Shown here: piece by piece, positions 26,462 through 36,943 of the stretch
Position numbering within the stretch: position 1 is the first letter of the stretch
How the letters are laid out: each line of letters begins with the position of its first letter
The notes under the pieces: model-generated
The model's database searches: none
The model's input: the letters and a program-made list of their open reading frames with translations, nothing else
Told to the model about the DNA's origin: nothing
Translations under genes and position numbers: made by a program
Assembly: GCA_002278935.1 (NCBI GenBank)
Contig: NCJL01000010.1
Coordinates: 1-64,000, forward strand
DNA length: 64,000 bases
Reading direction: 5' to 3'
DNA from: Gallionellales bacterium 39-52-133
Lineage (GTDB): Bacteria > Pseudomonadota > Gammaproteobacteria > Burkholderiales > Gallionellaceae

Positions 26462-26478
26462 GGCACCGAACAGGTGCA
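26462..26478 (-). promoter_or_regulatory. NtrC-like binding site, distal
   Basis: TGCACCTGTTCGGTGCC fits TGCACC-N5-GGTGC. Its centre is 44 bp from that of the proximal site, close to four helical turns, as expected for co-operative NtrC dimers at an enhancer. Confidence 0.75.
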
Positions 26479-26539
26479 TCGCTAATCGCCATTAAATTTT
26501 GTTACACTCTTGCTTGTTCGTAAATACGGAAATTCCTTA

Positions 26540-26776
26540 ATGTTTACCCCCAAATCTCTGGATGAAATTGCCGCTAAACTTTCTGAAGCGGTTGCCAACA
26601 GCCCTGTGAAGGATTTTGAAAAAAATGCGCGGGCGTTGCTTGCGCAGGGATTCGCCAGGCTGGACCTGGTCACACGCGAGGAGTTTGACGTACAAGCGCA
26701 ATTGCTGACGCGTGCGCAGGAAAAGCTTGCCGAGCTGGAAGCCAGGGTCTCGGCTCTCGAAGCACAGCGTAAATAA
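26540..26776 (+). CDS. ubiK: Ubiquinone biosynthesis accessory factor UbiK
   Basis: A 78-residue coiled-coil protein of the BMFP/YqiC family that works with UbiJ in the aerobic ubiquinone-synthesis complex. It begins MFTPKSLDEIAAKLSEAV and ends in a leucine-zipper-like helix (AEKLAELEARVSALEAQ). The length matches UbiK (about 80-96). ATG 26540 is chosen over an upstream in-frame start because it begins at the conserved N-terminus. The stop abuts the next ATG (TAAATG), so it is translationally linked to the comM-like gene. Confidence 0.88.
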   Translation: MFTPKSLDEIAAKLSEAVANSPVKDFEKNARALLAQGFARLDLVTREEFDVQAQLLTRAQEKLAELEARVSALEAQRK

Positions 26777-28273
26777 ATGACGCTCGCGGTTTTATACAGC
26801 CGCGCACTCTCCGGCATGGATGCCGCGCAGGTCACCGTGGAGGTGCATCTCGCTAACGGGCTGCCGAGCTTCACCATTGTTGGCCTGCCAGAAATTGAAG
26901 TCAAAGAGAGCAAGGACAGGGTGCGCGCCGCCCTGCAGAACTGCCAGTTCGAATTTCCCAACCGCCATATTACCGTTAACCTGGCGCCCGCCGACCTGCC
27001 CAAGGAAAGCGGTCGTTTTGATTTGCCGATTGCGCTTGGCATACTCGCCGCCTCTGGCCAGATACCGGCGGACAAACTGAATGAATATGAGTTTGCCGGA
27101 GAGCTGGCCCTCACCGGCGAGTTGCGTTCCATACGTGGCGCATTGGCGATGACATATCACGCGGCCAACTGCGGGCGCGCGTTTATGTTGCCCGAAGCCA
27201 ATGCTGCTGAAGCGGCTCTGGTAGAGCAGGCAACCGTATATGCGGCAAAATCGCTATTACAGGTTGCGGCGCATTTGACAGGGCGCGAACCAATAGAGCG
27301 CTTCCTGCCCGATGCTCAGCCCTTGGTGCCGAATTACCCCGACATGCGCGATGTAAAAGGCCAGGGCCAGGCCAAGCGCGCGCTGGAAGTGGCCGCAGCA
27401 GGCGGGCACAGCCTGTTGATGAGCGGGCCGCCGGGCACCGGAAAATCGATGCTGGCTGCGCGACTGCCCGGCATCCTGCCGCAGATGACGCAGGACGAAG
27501 CACTGGAGAGCGCCGCGATGCAATCGCTGGGCGGCTTTTTCGATGTGGCGAAGTGGATGCAGCGCCCCTATCGTGCTCCGCATCACACGGCTTCAGCGGT
27601 GGCGCTGGTGGGTGGCGGCAGCAATCCGCGGCCGGGTGAAATTTCAATTGCAATGCACGGCATTCTGTTTCTCGACGAGCTGCCGGAATTCGACCGGCAT
27701 GTACTGGAAGTATTGCGCGAACCGCTGGAAAGCGGGCGCATCACGATCTCGCGCGCGGCGCGTCGTGCCGATTTTCGCGCGCAGTTCCAGCTGGTGGCCG
27801 CGATGAATCCGTGCCCGTGCGGCTATCTGGGCCATTTCAACGGCAAGTGCCGCTGCACCCCCGACAAGATTGCACGTTACCGCGGAAAAATTTCCGGCCC
27901 GTTGCTGGATCGTATTGATATCCAGATTGAAGTGCCGGCAGTGCCTCAGGATTTGTTGCTCAAGCAGGGCGATGGAGAAACCAGCGGCGAGATACAAACA
28001 CGTGTGCAGGCAGCAAGGCAGCGCGCATTGCTGCGGCAGGGCAAGCCGAATGCATTGTTGAGTGTCAGCGAGATTGATGCGCTGTGTGTGGTGGATGAGC
28101 AGGGTGCGGCTCTATTACAGCAGGCCATCACGCGGCTTAATCTTTCTGCTCGCGCTTACCACCGCATACTGAAATTGGCGCGTACCATTGCCGATCTGGC
28201 GGCTAGTGAAAATATCCTAACGTCGCATATTGCCGAAGCGGTGCAATACCGCAGGATGGATAAACAGAGCTAA
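26777..28273 (+). CDS. comM: ComM/YifB-family Mg-chelatase-like AAA+ ATPase
   Basis: A 498-residue protein. The N-terminal Lon-protease-S16-like fold reads VEVHLANGLPSFTIVGLPE. The AAA+ module has Walker A SGPPGTGKSMLA (about 215), Walker B GILFLDELPEFDRHVLE and sensor AMNPCPCGYLGHFNGKC. The C-terminal Mg-chelatase domain has LNLSARAYHRILKLARTIADL. ComM is a hexameric helicase that promotes branch migration during natural transformation. Members also occur in non-competent species, so the role here is inferred. It is adjacent to ubiK with no gap. Confidence 0.93.
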   Translation: MTLAVLYSRALSGMDAAQVTVEVHLANGLPSFTIVGLPEIEVKESKDRVRAALQNCQFEFPNRHITVNLAPADLPKESGRFDLPIALGILAASGQIPADKLNEYEFAGELALTGELRSIRGALAMTYHAANCGRAFMLPEANAAEAALVEQATVYAAKSLLQVAAHLTGREPIERFLPDAQPLVPNYPDMRDVKGQGQAKRALEVAAAGGHSLLMSGPPGTGKSMLAARLPGILPQMTQDEALESAAMQSLGGFFDVAKWMQRPYRAPHHTASAVALVGGGSNPRPGEISIAMHGILFLDELPEFDRHVLEVLREPLESGRITISRAARRADFRAQFQLVAAMNPCPCGYLGHFNGKCRCTPDKIARYRGKISGPLLDRIDIQIEVPAVPQDLLLKQGDGETSGEIQTRVQAARQRALLRQGKPNALLSVSEIDALCVVDEQGAALLQQAITRLNLSARAYHRILKLARTIADLAASENILTSHIAEAVQYRRMDKQS

Positions 28274-28437
28274 TTGCTCGGGTACTAAGCCGAATTGATG
28301 TAACTTTCAACCGCATGTGTTGCATAGTCAATTCGCAATGCGTATATTCAAACACAAGATCGTAATTGTCCCTGTTGGTTATAAGGTTTATACGGGGAGC
28401 TGATAATAATCTCACTGACTATACACATCCGATCTAG

Positions 28438-30453
28438 ATGATTTTCTCACCCGCCAATCAGTTTTTATTGCGCGTCTATCGTATATTCCCGGGAATACAC
28501 TTACTCCGTTTTTTATCATGGCTGGTATTGCTGGTTTCCCTGCTGGTAACTTACCAGCTATGGAAAGTTGCGCAGAACAAAACCGAACAGGCCTTGCAAA
28601 CAGAATTCAACTTTCATGTGCTTGATGCCACGCACCGCATTGAGCGGCATATGCTGGAATATGAAAAGATGTTGCGCGGAGTGCAGGGGCTGTATGCGGC
28701 CTCGGCCAGCGTCAGCCGGGAGGAGTTTAGACAGTATGTAAACCTGCTGGATATCGAAAAGAATTATCCCGGCATACAGGGTCTGGGTTTTACTTTGCTG
28801 CTACCCAGCCACAGGCTGGCACAACACCTCGCCGAGGTGCGCAGGGAAGGTTTTCCCGACTATGCTATTCGTCCCGCCGGCGAGCGCGATAGCTATAGTT
28901 CTGTCCTTTATCTTGAGCCGTTCACAGGCCGTAATTTGCACGCTTTTGGCTACGACAATTTTGCCGATCCGCTGCGCCGCACAGCGATGGAGCGGGTGCG
29001 CGACACCGGCTTGTGCACCATTTCAGGCAAAATAAAACTGGTGCAGGAGATCGATTCCAATGTCCAGGCCGGCATATTGATGTGGCTGCCCGTGTACCGG
29101 AATAATGCAAAACTCAATACCGTAGAGGAACGCCGCAAGCATTTGATCGGCTGGATAGGCGCTTCATTCCGCATGGACAATCTGATGGCCAGCATTGTCG
29201 ATATGCGTGATGCGATGGTTGATATTGAAATTTATGATGGCGATGAAATGTCTGACCGGACCCTGATGTATGACGCGGATCATGTGCGTCGCGAGAAAAA
29301 TCCTGGGGGCTCACACTTTCAGACGATCAGACAGCTCAATATTGCGGGTCAAAAATGGAGCGTGCTTATCAGCTCGTTGCCGCGCTTCGATGCAAGGCTG
29401 CGCGATCAGAAGCAGAGCCTGATTCTGCTGGGCGGCATCGTGGTCAGTATATTGCTGGCATTGATTACCCTGGTGCTGATACGCGGACGCAGCCGCGCGC
29501 TTGAATTTGCTCAGGCGCTCAACCATGAGCTGGCTGAACGCAAGCGGGCCGAAGCCGGGATACGCCTGGCAGCCACGGTGTTTGATACCGTGGATACAGC
29601 GGTGCTGGTGACGGACAAGGGCACGCGCATTATCAAGGTGAACCCTGCTTTCACTGCGATAACCGGTTACACCAGTGAAGATGCCATCGGCAAAACGCCG
29701 CGCATACTTTCCTCCGGTGCGCACACGCGCGAGTTTTACCGGGAAATGTGGCACACCATCAAGACCACCGGCAGCTGGCAGGGTGAGATATTTAACCGGC
29801 GCAAGAATGGCGAGTTTTTTACCGAATGGCTGTCCATTAACGAGGTGCGAGACAACGAGGGTAACCTCAGCAATTATGTTTCCCTGTTCTCAGATATCAG
29901 CGAGCGCAAGGCGGCAGAGGAGCATATGCACAATCTTGCGCATTATGATCCGCTCACCGGCCTGCCCAACCGAACGTTGCTTGCCGATCGCCTGCAACAG
30001 GCCATTTCAGCAGCCAGGCGCGAGAAGACGAACATGGCGCTGATGTTTATCGATCTCGACAAATTCAAGCCGGTTAACGACACTCTGGGTCACCACATTG
30101 GCGATTTGATGCTGAAGGAAGTGGCGAATCGGATGCTGGAATGTTTGCGCGAGTCCGACAGCGCCGCCCGCATCGGCGGGGATGAATTTATTGTGCTGTT
30201 GCCCGTGATAGAAGTGGAAGCCGATGCCGTGGCGGTGGCGGAAAAAATCCGTCTTGCGCTCAATCAGCCGTTTAACATCGCAGAACACAGCCTGAATATT
30301 TCATCGAGCATAGGTGTTGCGGTTTACCCGGATCATGGCACTGATGAAAAATCGCTGCTGCGTCACGCGGATACCGCCATGTATTTTGCCAAGGAAGCAG
30401 GGCGCAACAATGTGATGTTGTATGCGCACACAATGATGAGAAACAACCAGTAG
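28438..30453 (+). CDS. CHASE-PAS-GGDEF diguanylate cyclase
   Basis: A 671-residue membrane sensor. It has an N-terminal helix (FLSWLVLLVSLLVTYQLW), then a periplasmic CHASE domain (about 75-295) with YPGIQGLGFTLLL and YSSVLYLEPFTGRN. A second helix (ILLGGIVVSILLALITLVLI) follows, then a PAS domain (about 375-490, with NPAFTAITGYTSEDAIGKTP). The C-terminal GGDEF domain (about 505-665) has intact signature RIGGDEFIVLLPV. It should make c-di-GMP in response to a periplasmic signal. There is no EAL domain and no obvious RxxD inhibitory site was confirmed. It stands alone, with 164 bp of empty sequence upstream. Confidence 0.93.
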   Translation: MIFSPANQFLLRVYRIFPGIHLLRFLSWLVLLVSLLVTYQLWKVAQNKTEQALQTEFNFHVLDATHRIERHMLEYEKMLRGVQGLYAASASVSREEFRQYVNLLDIEKNYPGIQGLGFTLLLPSHRLAQHLAEVRREGFPDYAIRPAGERDSYSSVLYLEPFTGRNLHAFGYDNFADPLRRTAMERVRDTGLCTISGKIKLVQEIDSNVQAGILMWLPVYRNNAKLNTVEERRKHLIGWIGASFRMDNLMASIVDMRDAMVDIEIYDGDEMSDRTLMYDADHVRREKNPGGSHFQTIRQLNIAGQKWSVLISSLPRFDARLRDQKQSLILLGGIVVSILLALITLVLIRGRSRALEFAQALNHELAERKRAEAGIRLAATVFDTVDTAVLVTDKGTRIIKVNPAFTAITGYTSEDAIGKTPRILSSGAHTREFYREMWHTIKTTGSWQGEIFNRRKNGEFFTEWLSINEVRDNEGNLSNYVSLFSDISERKAAEEHMHNLAHYDPLTGLPNRTLLADRLQQAISAARREKTNMALMFIDLDKFKPVNDTLGHHIGDLMLKEVANRMLECLRESDSAARIGGDEFIVLLPVIEVEADAVAVAEKIRLALNQPFNIAEHSLNISSSIGVAVYPDHGTDEKSLLRHADTAMYFAKEAGRNNVMLYAHTMMRNNQ

Positions 30454-30497
30454 TCGACGTCTGCTGCCGTTACGGTAACTCAGCCAGATATTGTTGC

Positions 30498-30525
30498 AAC
30501 TATTTGATTATATTAAATAATATTT
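30498..30525 (+). repeat. AT-rich dispersed repeat, copy 3
   Basis: Contains TATTTGATTATATTAAATAA, a variant of the family core. It is followed 17 bp later by palindromic element copy C, so both repeat types share this gap. Confidence 0.65.
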
Positions 30526-30541
30526 GAAGCTGGCAACTCAA

Positions 30542-30660
30542 TCCACAGATTACACAGATTCACACAGATTTATATCCACTTGTCAGTAATTTCAGCACTA
30601 CCCAAAAGATGTAGCTGTTAAACAAGGAAATTCTTTGTTTAATCTATGTGAATCTGTGAA
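30542..30660. repeat. Palindromic intergenic element, copy C
   Basis: The left arm CCACAGATTACACAGATT is identical to that of copy A, and the loop is also homologous (ACCCAAAAGATGTAGCTG and TTAAACAAGGAAATTCTTTG). The right arm has decayed (AATCTATGTGAATCTGTG). Homology through arms and loop shows A and C are copies of one element. Confidence 0.75.
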
Positions 30661-30727
30661 CAACAGCTTTTCACAGGATAATTTGCTGGAAGCTTAAACA
30701 GCTTCAACGCTACGCGCTGCTGCAAGC

Positions 30728-31390
30728 TTATGGATTGGCCAGAATCTTATCCAGATGCTCGAGGTCGTTGATCACCAGCCATTCTGTCGCACCCGCATCG
30801 CGCACGCGTTTTTCCCACCAGGCGAGCCGGTCCAGATAGCGGCGCGGATCGGTGTTGTCCGTACTCAGTTTGGTTACATTTACCGCCATCACCCTTATGC
30901 CCGTCAGCTTGATCGGAAAGTCGCGTATGGTGCCCTTGCCCAGTTCCTCCTGCAGATCAGAAAAAATAATGATGGTTTTATGGCCGGGATTGGCTTCGTT
31001 CAGGTATTCGGCGGCCTGAATCAGGCCGCCGGTGATGTCGGTATAGGCGCTGCCCTTGATGCTCTTGGCAAACGCTTCCACTTTCTGGTTGAAGGCGCGC
31101 TTTTCCAGATTGGCCTGTGAAGGGCGTCGATCAAAAGTGACTTTGGCGACGATGTCTTTTTCGCTGAAGCTCTTGCTTTCCACCTTTGCCACGGCAAGAG
31201 AATCACCGGCATTCAAATTGGCCAGCAGATAATTAATGATCTTGCGCGCCTTGGTAATTTGCTCCGCATACGTGCCTGAGGTGTCGATCAGCAGATAGAC
31301 GCCGTTGCTGTGGCTACGATTGTCGGCACAGCCAGACAAGACCAATGGCAAAAGCAGCAGGGCGAGTATCAGATATTTGAACTGTTTCAT
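30728..31390 (-). CDS. Von Willebrand factor A domain lipoprotein
   Basis: A 220-residue lipoprotein with lipobox VLSGC (Cys21), so probably membrane-attached on the periplasmic side. A VWA fold follows, with a near-canonical metal-ion-dependent adhesion site: VYLLIDTSGTYAEQ (DxSxT), the threonine in SAYTDITGG and the aspartate in TIIIFSDLQEELG. It starts inside the stop of the upstream membrane-protein gene (ATGA overlap), so the two are translationally coupled and probably work together. I do not recognise a described system with this pair. Confidence 0.82.
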   Translation of the reverse strand: MKQFKYLILALLLLPLVLSGCADNRSHSNGVYLLIDTSGTYAEQITKARKIINYLLANLNAGDSLAVAKVESKSFSEKDIVAKVTFDRRPSQANLEKRAFNQKVEAFAKSIKGSAYTDITGGLIQAAEYLNEANPGHKTIIIFSDLQEELGKGTIRDFPIKLTGIRVMAVNVTKLSTDNTDPRRYLDRLAWWEKRVRDAGATEWLVINDLEHLDKILANP

Positions 31391-32829
31391 GAGGCTCTCC
31401 CGGGAGTTAGTTTCGCTGGTTTGGGGGACGCAGATCCGCGCAGGCTGATAACCCAGCGTTCGAGCAGCAGGGGCAGGACGATGCTGATGTCATACACGCT
31501 TACCAGTATGCGTCCAAGGCGGTGCAAAATCATCGCGCTGAAGCGCAGTACAAAGCTGATGGCGCGCATCAGCATCACCAGCAGCACACCTGCAACCGTG
31601 CGCAGGGAATACACCATCACTTCCAGCGGGATCGCGACAAAAGCCAGCACGAAAGGCAGCACGAAACCCATCACCATCTGACCTATCATCGGTATATGTG
31701 TCAGCAGACTGTCGCTCACAATCGGCTGCACCGTGGCCAGGTCATGCAGCATCGCCGCCTTGTCGGCGATCAGCATATCGCGCATCAGCGCCAGCGACGA
31801 TTCGATACCGGCGAGGATGATCAGCAGGATCAGCGCCGCCCACATTACGCGTTTGCGCAACTGGTCGTTCATGCTGGCGATGGTGGGAAACAGGTGGGTG
31901 ATGCGCAGGGATTCAAGCAGAAACACACCCATAGTGGCTTCCATCAGCACGATCACCAGTGCGGCCACATCGGAGGTGCGCAGATTGCTGGTGATGTAAT
32001 CACTGGCACCCACCATCTCCGACATCGGCAAGGCAATCAGCTTGAAGTTGATAAATGCACCGCCTACCGCAATCAGCATTACCAGGGATGAAATTCCCAG
32101 TTGCACAAAAGCCGAGATCGCCAGCGTGTGCTCGCTCTTGTCGGTTTTGGCACGCATCTCTTCATAGCGCGTCATATGTGCATCAATGGCTTTTGCATTG
32201 CTGCCTAGGTTGACCATATTTGTATCAAGATTTTTCACGACCTTGTCTACCGAGCGCCACAGCGGCATCAGGCCCTTGAGAATTTTGTGGCGGCCTTCAT
32301 AGGCTTTGCGATATTCGCTGATGGTCTTGTCATGAATCTTCTGCACCGACTTGTGCAGATCATCAAGCATTTTTTTTGCAATATCACCGCCGGATTTGAG
32401 GTTTGCTATGGTTGACAGCGCATCCACCCATTCCGGTGGCGGCGGCGGCACTTCACCGCATTTGAGGTAGTCATCTTCGATGCGTGTTAACTCATCCATC
32501 ATCTTGCGCTGCAATGCGGGATATTCACCCAGCTCCTTGCTTACCAAGGCACTAACGCGTTCAAACTCGCGCTCGACTTGCGAGGTCACTTCGGCCTGGC
32601 CATGAGCCAGCAGCACCGTTTTATTGCGCTGACGCAATCCCTCTGCTGTCACCATAAGCCAGCGTGCGGTAAAGCGCAGAGCGTGTCCGGCAAGATTGCA
32701 AACTGAAAGAATCACGCTGTGGGCCGGTATGCGTGCGGCATACAGGAAAATGGTCAACAGAAAAAACAGTGCTAATAAAGATAAAGCGACTTGATCAGGC
32801 CAGAATAGCCAGGAGTTAAGGTTGTTCAT
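31387..32829 (-). CDS. Polytopic membrane protein coupled to the VWA lipoprotein
   Basis: A 480-residue protein. It has one N-terminal transmembrane segment (ALSLLALFFLLTIFLYAARI), a long charged helical region (about 60-235, with QVEREFERVSALVSKELGEY) that should lie on one side of the membrane, and then a C-terminal set of about five or six helices, including FVQLGISSLVMLIAVGGAF and MWAALILLIILAGIESSLAL. I choose ATG 32827-32829 (NNLNSWLFWPDQ) with GAGGGGG upstream over a longer frame with no signal character. No family recognised. The architecture suggests a membrane sensor or scaffold for the VWA partner. Confidence 0.75.
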   Translation of the reverse strand: MNNLNSWLFWPDQVALSLLALFFLLTIFLYAARIPAHSVILSVCNLAGHALRFTARWLMVTAEGLRQRNKTVLLAHGQAEVTSQVEREFERVSALVSKELGEYPALQRKMMDELTRIEDDYLKCGEVPPPPPEWVDALSTIANLKSGGDIAKKMLDDLHKSVQKIHDKTISEYRKAYEGRHKILKGLMPLWRSVDKVVKNLDTNMVNLGSNAKAIDAHMTRYEEMRAKTDKSEHTLAISAFVQLGISSLVMLIAVGGAFINFKLIALPMSEMVGASDYITSNLRTSDVAALVIVLMEATMGVFLLESLRITHLFPTIASMNDQLRKRVMWAALILLIILAGIESSLALMRDMLIADKAAMLHDLATVQPIVSDSLLTHIPMIGQMVMGFVLPFVLAFVAIPLEVMVYSLRTVAGVLLVMLMRAISFVLRFSAMILHRLGRILVSVYDISIVLPLLLERWVISLRGSASPKPAKLTPGRAS

Positions 32830-33191
32830 TGAGTACCCCCTCAATGTACAGGGGAAGCAGCCCAAACAGGCGGCTGACTGCGTATCCCTGCAACGTGATA
32901 TCGCCAATTTTGCTGTGTCACAGCTTAAAATACCCTGCACGGCTGTGTTTACAAGCGCGGAGTGGCAAAAACCCCGATATTCAGCTTGAAACCTTGCTAA
33001 AACAGTTTAACTGTAGAGCAGCTACGGTTTAATCATAACACGGAAAATTTATGCTGCGCATAGATGTGCCTCATAGATAGCCAGATGATGGCTTGCTTAC
33101 CCCATCATATTCAATATTCGGGCGAACAACATATGGGCGAGCGTGGGTTCAGGCATGATAAAATCCGTCCTCATTTTTGAAGCCGAACGTC

Positions 33192-36100
33192 ATGAAGAAA
33201 ACACCGCACCCGATAGAAAAACTGCTGCAGGAACGTATTCTGATACTGGATGGCGCGATGGGCACCATGATTCAGCGCTACAAGCTGGGCGAAGCGGACT
33301 ATCGCGGCACGCGCTTTGCGGACTGGCATCGCGACCTCAAGGGCAATAACGACCTGCTGGTGATCACCAAACCCGAGGTGATCAGGGAAATTCATTGCGA
33401 ATACCTGGAGGCGGGTGCGGACATTATCGAGACCAATACCTTTGGTGCGAACGCCACCACGCTCAAGGCCTATGGCCTGGCCGAAATTAATTACGAGCTG
33501 AACAAGGCGGGCGCGGCACTGGCGCGCGAGGCCTGCAATGAGTACGCCACGGCGGACAAGCCGCGCTTTGTAGCCGGCGTGCTGGGGCCCACCGACAAGA
33601 CTGCCACCATTTCACCGGATGTGAACGACCCCGCCGCGCGCAATATCACCTTCGACCAGCTGGTGGTGGATTATGCCGAAGCGACCAAAGGATTGATGGA
33701 TGGCGGATCAGACCTGATTCTGATCGAGACGATTTTCGACACGCTCAACGCCAAGGCCGCGATCTTTGCGGTGAAACAGGTGTTCGAAGAGCGCAATACC
33801 GAATTGCCCATCATGATCTCCGGCACCATCACCGACAAATCCGGCCGCACGCTGACCGGGCAGGTTACCGAGGCCTTCTACAATTCGCTGGCGCATGCCA
33901 ACCCCATTTCCTTCGGCCTGAACTGCGCGCTGGGCGCGGATGAGCTGCGCCAGTATGTGGCGGAGTTGTCGCGTGTGGCTAACTGCTACGTGAGCGCGCA
34001 CCCCAATGCCGGCCTGCCCAATCCGCTGGCTCCCACCGGCTATGACGACACGCCGGAGAATATGTCCGGCCTGATCAAGGAATGGGCGCAAAGCGGCTTG
34101 CTCAACATTGTTGGCGGCTGCTGCGGCACCTCGCCCGCGTTCATCAAGGCCATTGCCGACGCGGTGAAGGATATTCCGCCGCGCAAGATTCCCGCCAATC
34201 CGGTGGAATGCCGCCTGTCCGGACTGGAGCCATTCAATATCGGCGACAGCTCGCTATTTGTGAACGTTGGCGAGCGCTGCAACGTCACCGGTTCGGCCAA
34301 ATTCAAGCGGCTTATTCTGGAAGGCAATTACGAAGAGGCGCTTGAAATTGCCAAGCAGCAGGTGGAAAGCGGCGCGCAGGTGATCGACATCAACATGGAC
34401 GAAGCGATGCTGGATGGCGAGGCCGCGATGGTGCGCTTCCTCAACCTGATTGCGGGCGAAACGGATATTGCCAAAGCGCCGCTGATGATCGACTCCTCCA
34501 AGTGGAGCATTATCGAGGCCGGGCTGAAGTGCGTGCAGGGCAAGGCGGTGGTCAACTCCATCTCGCTGAAGGAAGGCGAGGAAAACTTCATTAAATACGC
34601 CACGCTGGTGCGTCGCTATGGTGCGGCAGCGGTGGTGATGGCCTTCGACGAGCAGGGTCAGGCCGATACCTTCAAGCGCAAGACCGAGATCTGCAAACGC
34701 AGCTATGACATTCTGGTAGATAAGGTGGGCTTCCCACCGGAAGATATTATTTTCGATCCAAACATCTTCGCCATTGCCACCGGCATCGAAGAGCACAATA
34801 ACTACGCGGTGGACTTTATCGAAGCCACCGCGTGGATCAGAAAAAACCTGCCTTACGCCAAAATCTCCGGCGGTGTATCCAACGTGTCGTTCTCCTTCCG
34901 CGGCAACGAGCCTATGCGCGAAGCGATCCATACCGTGTTCCTGTATCACGCCATCAAGGCCGGCATGAACATGGGCATCGTGAATGCCGGCCAGCTCGGT
35001 GTGTACGATGAAATACCGGGCGAGCTGCGCGATGCGGTTGAAGATGTGGTGCTGAATCGCCGGTCCCGTAACGGGGAAGAGAGCCCGGGTGAGCGCCTGG
35101 TGACACTGGCTGAAAATGTCAAAGGCGGCGGCAAGGTGCAGGTGGAGGATCTGGAGTGGCGCAAGGGCACCGTGCAGGAGCGCCTCACTCACGCACTGGT
35201 GCGCGGCATCACCACTTATGTGGTGGAAGATACGGAAGAAGCGCGCTTGCAGGCGAAATTCCCGGTGCAAGTGATCGAAGGCCCGCTGATGACCGGCATG
35301 AATGTGGTCGGTGACCTGTTCGGCGCGGGCAAGATGTTCCTGCCGCAGGTGGTGAAATCCGCACGCGTGATGAAGCAGGCGGTGGCGCATCTGATCCCGT
35401 ATATCGAAGCGGAAAAATTGCGTTCCGGCGACACCAGCACCAAGGGCAAGATAGTGATGGCGACGGTGAAGGGCGATGTGCATGACATTGGCAAAAATAT
35501 CGTGACTGTTGTGTTGCAGTGCAACAACTTCGAAGTGGTGAACATGGGCGTGATGGTGCCATGCCAGCAGATCCTCGATACGGCGAAAGAACACAAGGCC
35601 GACATCATCGGTCTGTCGGGTTTGATTACGCCGTCGCTGGAAGAAATGGCACATGTGGCGAAGGAGATGGAGCGTCAGGGCTTCAAGATACCCTTGCTGA
35701 TAGGCGGCGCCACCACCTCGCGCGTGCACACGGCGGTGAAGATTGAACCGAATTATCCGAGCGGCACCACGGTGTATGTCAACGATGCGTCACGCGCGGT
35801 AGGCGTGTGTAGCAACCTGTTGAGCACCACCTTGCGCGACGATTATGTCGCTGAGATCAAGAACGATTACATCGCGGCGCGCGCGCAGCATGAGGGCAAG
35901 AAGGGCAAGGGCACCTACGTGCCGCTGGCGGAAGCACGCGAGCACGGCGTCAAAACCGACTGGAAAAATTACACGCCACCCAAGCCGTGGCTTACCGGTG
36001 TGCATAAATTCGAAGCCTATCCGCTGGACAAGATCGTTGAGTATATCGACTGGTCGCCATTCTTTAACGCGTGGGAGTTGGCCGGGCGTTATCCGAAAAT

Positions 36101-36908
36101 ATTGCAGGATGCGGTAGTGGGTGCAGAAGCGACCAAACTGTTTGCCGATGCGCAGGACATGCTGAAAAAAATCATCGATGAAAAGTGGCTCACCGCCAAT
36201 GCGGTGTTCGGACTGTTTCCCGCTAATACCGTAACTGTAAATGGAATTCCGGGTGATGACATTGAAATCTACACCGATGAGTCGCGCAAAAAAGTGGCGA
36301 TGACCTGGCATAACCTGCGCCAGCAAACCAAGAAGCCAGCCGACATTCCGAACTACTGCCTGGCTGATTTCGTCGCGCCTAAAGAAACCGGCGTAGCCGA
36401 TTATATAGGCGGCTTCGCGGTCACAACGGGCATCGGTATCGATGCACGGGTGGAAGCATTCGAAAAAGAGAATGACGACTACAGTGCGATTTTACTGAAG
36501 TCTCTCGCCGATCGTCTTGCCGAAGCGTTTGCCGAATTGCTGCATGCGCGCGTGCGCCGCGAGTTCTGGGGCTATGCCGCCGACGAGGCACTGGATAACG
36601 ACGCGCTGATCGCCGAAAAATATCGCGGCATCCGCCCGGCCCCCGGCTATCCGGCCTGCCCCGAGCATACCGAAAAAGGCCCGCTGTTCGATTTGTTGCA
36701 GGCACCCGTTAACGCCGGCATCACCATCACCGAAAGCTTCGCGATGCTGCCCACTGCGGCAGTCAGCGGTTTTTACTTCTCGCATCCGGAAGCGAAATAT
36801 TTTGCGATCGGCAAGATCAACAAGGATCAGGTGGAAGATTATGCCAAGCGCAAGGGCATGACGGTAGAAGAAGCCGAGCGCTGGCTGGCGCCGGTGTTAA
36901 GCTACTAA
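33192..36908 (+). CDS. metH: Cobalamin-dependent methionine synthase
   Basis: A 1238-residue modular enzyme methylating homocysteine from 5-methyl-THF through methylcobalamin. Modules in order are: homocysteine-binding barrel with DGAMGTMIQ and the zinc cysteines GGCCGTSP; pterin-binding barrel ([19 protein letters not shown], about 345-620); cobalamin cap; the B12 domain with [11 protein letters not shown] (about 760, the cobalt-ligating His); and the AdoMet reactivation domain (about 900-1238) with [15 protein letters not shown]. Complete and of standard length. ATG 33192 is preferred to an upstream TTG. I saw no cobalamin or SAH riboswitch upstream. Confidence 0.98.
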   Translation: MKKTPHPIEKLLQERILILDGAMGTMIQRYKLGEADYRGTRFADWHRDLKGNNDLLVITKPEVIREIHCEYLEAGADIIETNTFGANATTLKAYGLAEINYELNKAGAALAREACNEYATADKPRFVAGVLGPTDKTATISPDVNDPAARNITFDQLVVDYAEATKGLMDGGSDLILIETIFDTLNAKAAIFAVKQVFEERNTELPIMISGTITDKSGRTLTGQVTEAFYNSLAHANPISFGLNCALGADELRQYVAELSRVANCYVSAHPNAGLPNPLAPTGYDDTPENMSGLIKEWAQSGLLNIVGGCCGTSPAFIKAIADAVKDIPPRKIPANPVECRLSGLEPFNIGDSSLFVNVGERCNVTGSAKFKRLILEGNYEEALEIAKQQVESGAQVIDINMDEAMLDGEAAMVRFLNLIAGETDIAKAPLMIDSSKWSIIEAGLKCVQGKAVVNSISLKEGEENFIKYATLVRRYGAAAVVMAFDEQGQADTFKRKTEICKRSYDILVDKVGFPPEDIIFDPNIFAIATGIEEHNNYAVDFIEATAWIRKNLPYAKISGGVSNVSFSFRGNEPMREAIHTVFLYHAIKAGMNMGIVNAGQLGVYDEIPGELRDAVEDVVLNRRSRNGEESPGERLVTLAENVKGGGKVQVEDLEWRKGTVQERLTHALVRGITTYVVEDTEEARLQAKFPVQVIEGPLMTGMNVVGDLFGAGKMFLPQVVKSARVMKQAVAHLIPYIEAEKLRSGDTSTKGKIVMATVKGDVHDIGKNIVTVVLQCNNFEVVNMGVMVPCQQILDTAKEHKADIIGLSGLITPSLEEMAHVAKEMERQGFKIPLLIGGATTSRVHTAVKIEPNYPSGTTVYVNDASRAVGVCSNLLSTTLRDDYVAEIKNDYIAARAQHEGKKGKGTYVPLAEAREHGVKTDWKNYTPPKPWLTGVHKFEAYPLDKIVEYIDWSPFFNAWELAGRYPKILQDAVVGAEATKLFADAQDMLKKIIDEKWLTANAVFGLFPANTVTVNGIPGDDIEIYTDESRKKVAMTWHNLRQQTKKPADIPNYCLADFVAPKETGVADYIGGFAVTTGIGIDARVEAFEKENDDYSAILLKSLADRLAEAFAELLHARVRREFWGYAADEALDNDALIAEKYRGIRPAPGYPACPEHTEKGPLFDLLQAPVNAGITITESFAMLPTAAVSGFYFSHPEAKYFAIGKINKDQVEDYAKRKGMTVEEAERWLAPVLSY

Positions 36909-36943
36909 CTCAAATCAGTGAGATCGGAATTGATGGTGTGAGA

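Noticed and set aside
33030..33191. Possible cobalamin or SAH riboswitch before metH
   Set aside because: I saw none of the conserved B12-box or SAH aptamer sequences and the gap is short.
34254..35729. Long open frame (491 codons) antisense to metH
   Set aside because: It mirrors the codon structure of metH, is rich in His/Arg/Gln as expected for an antisense frame of a GC-biased gene, and matches no family.
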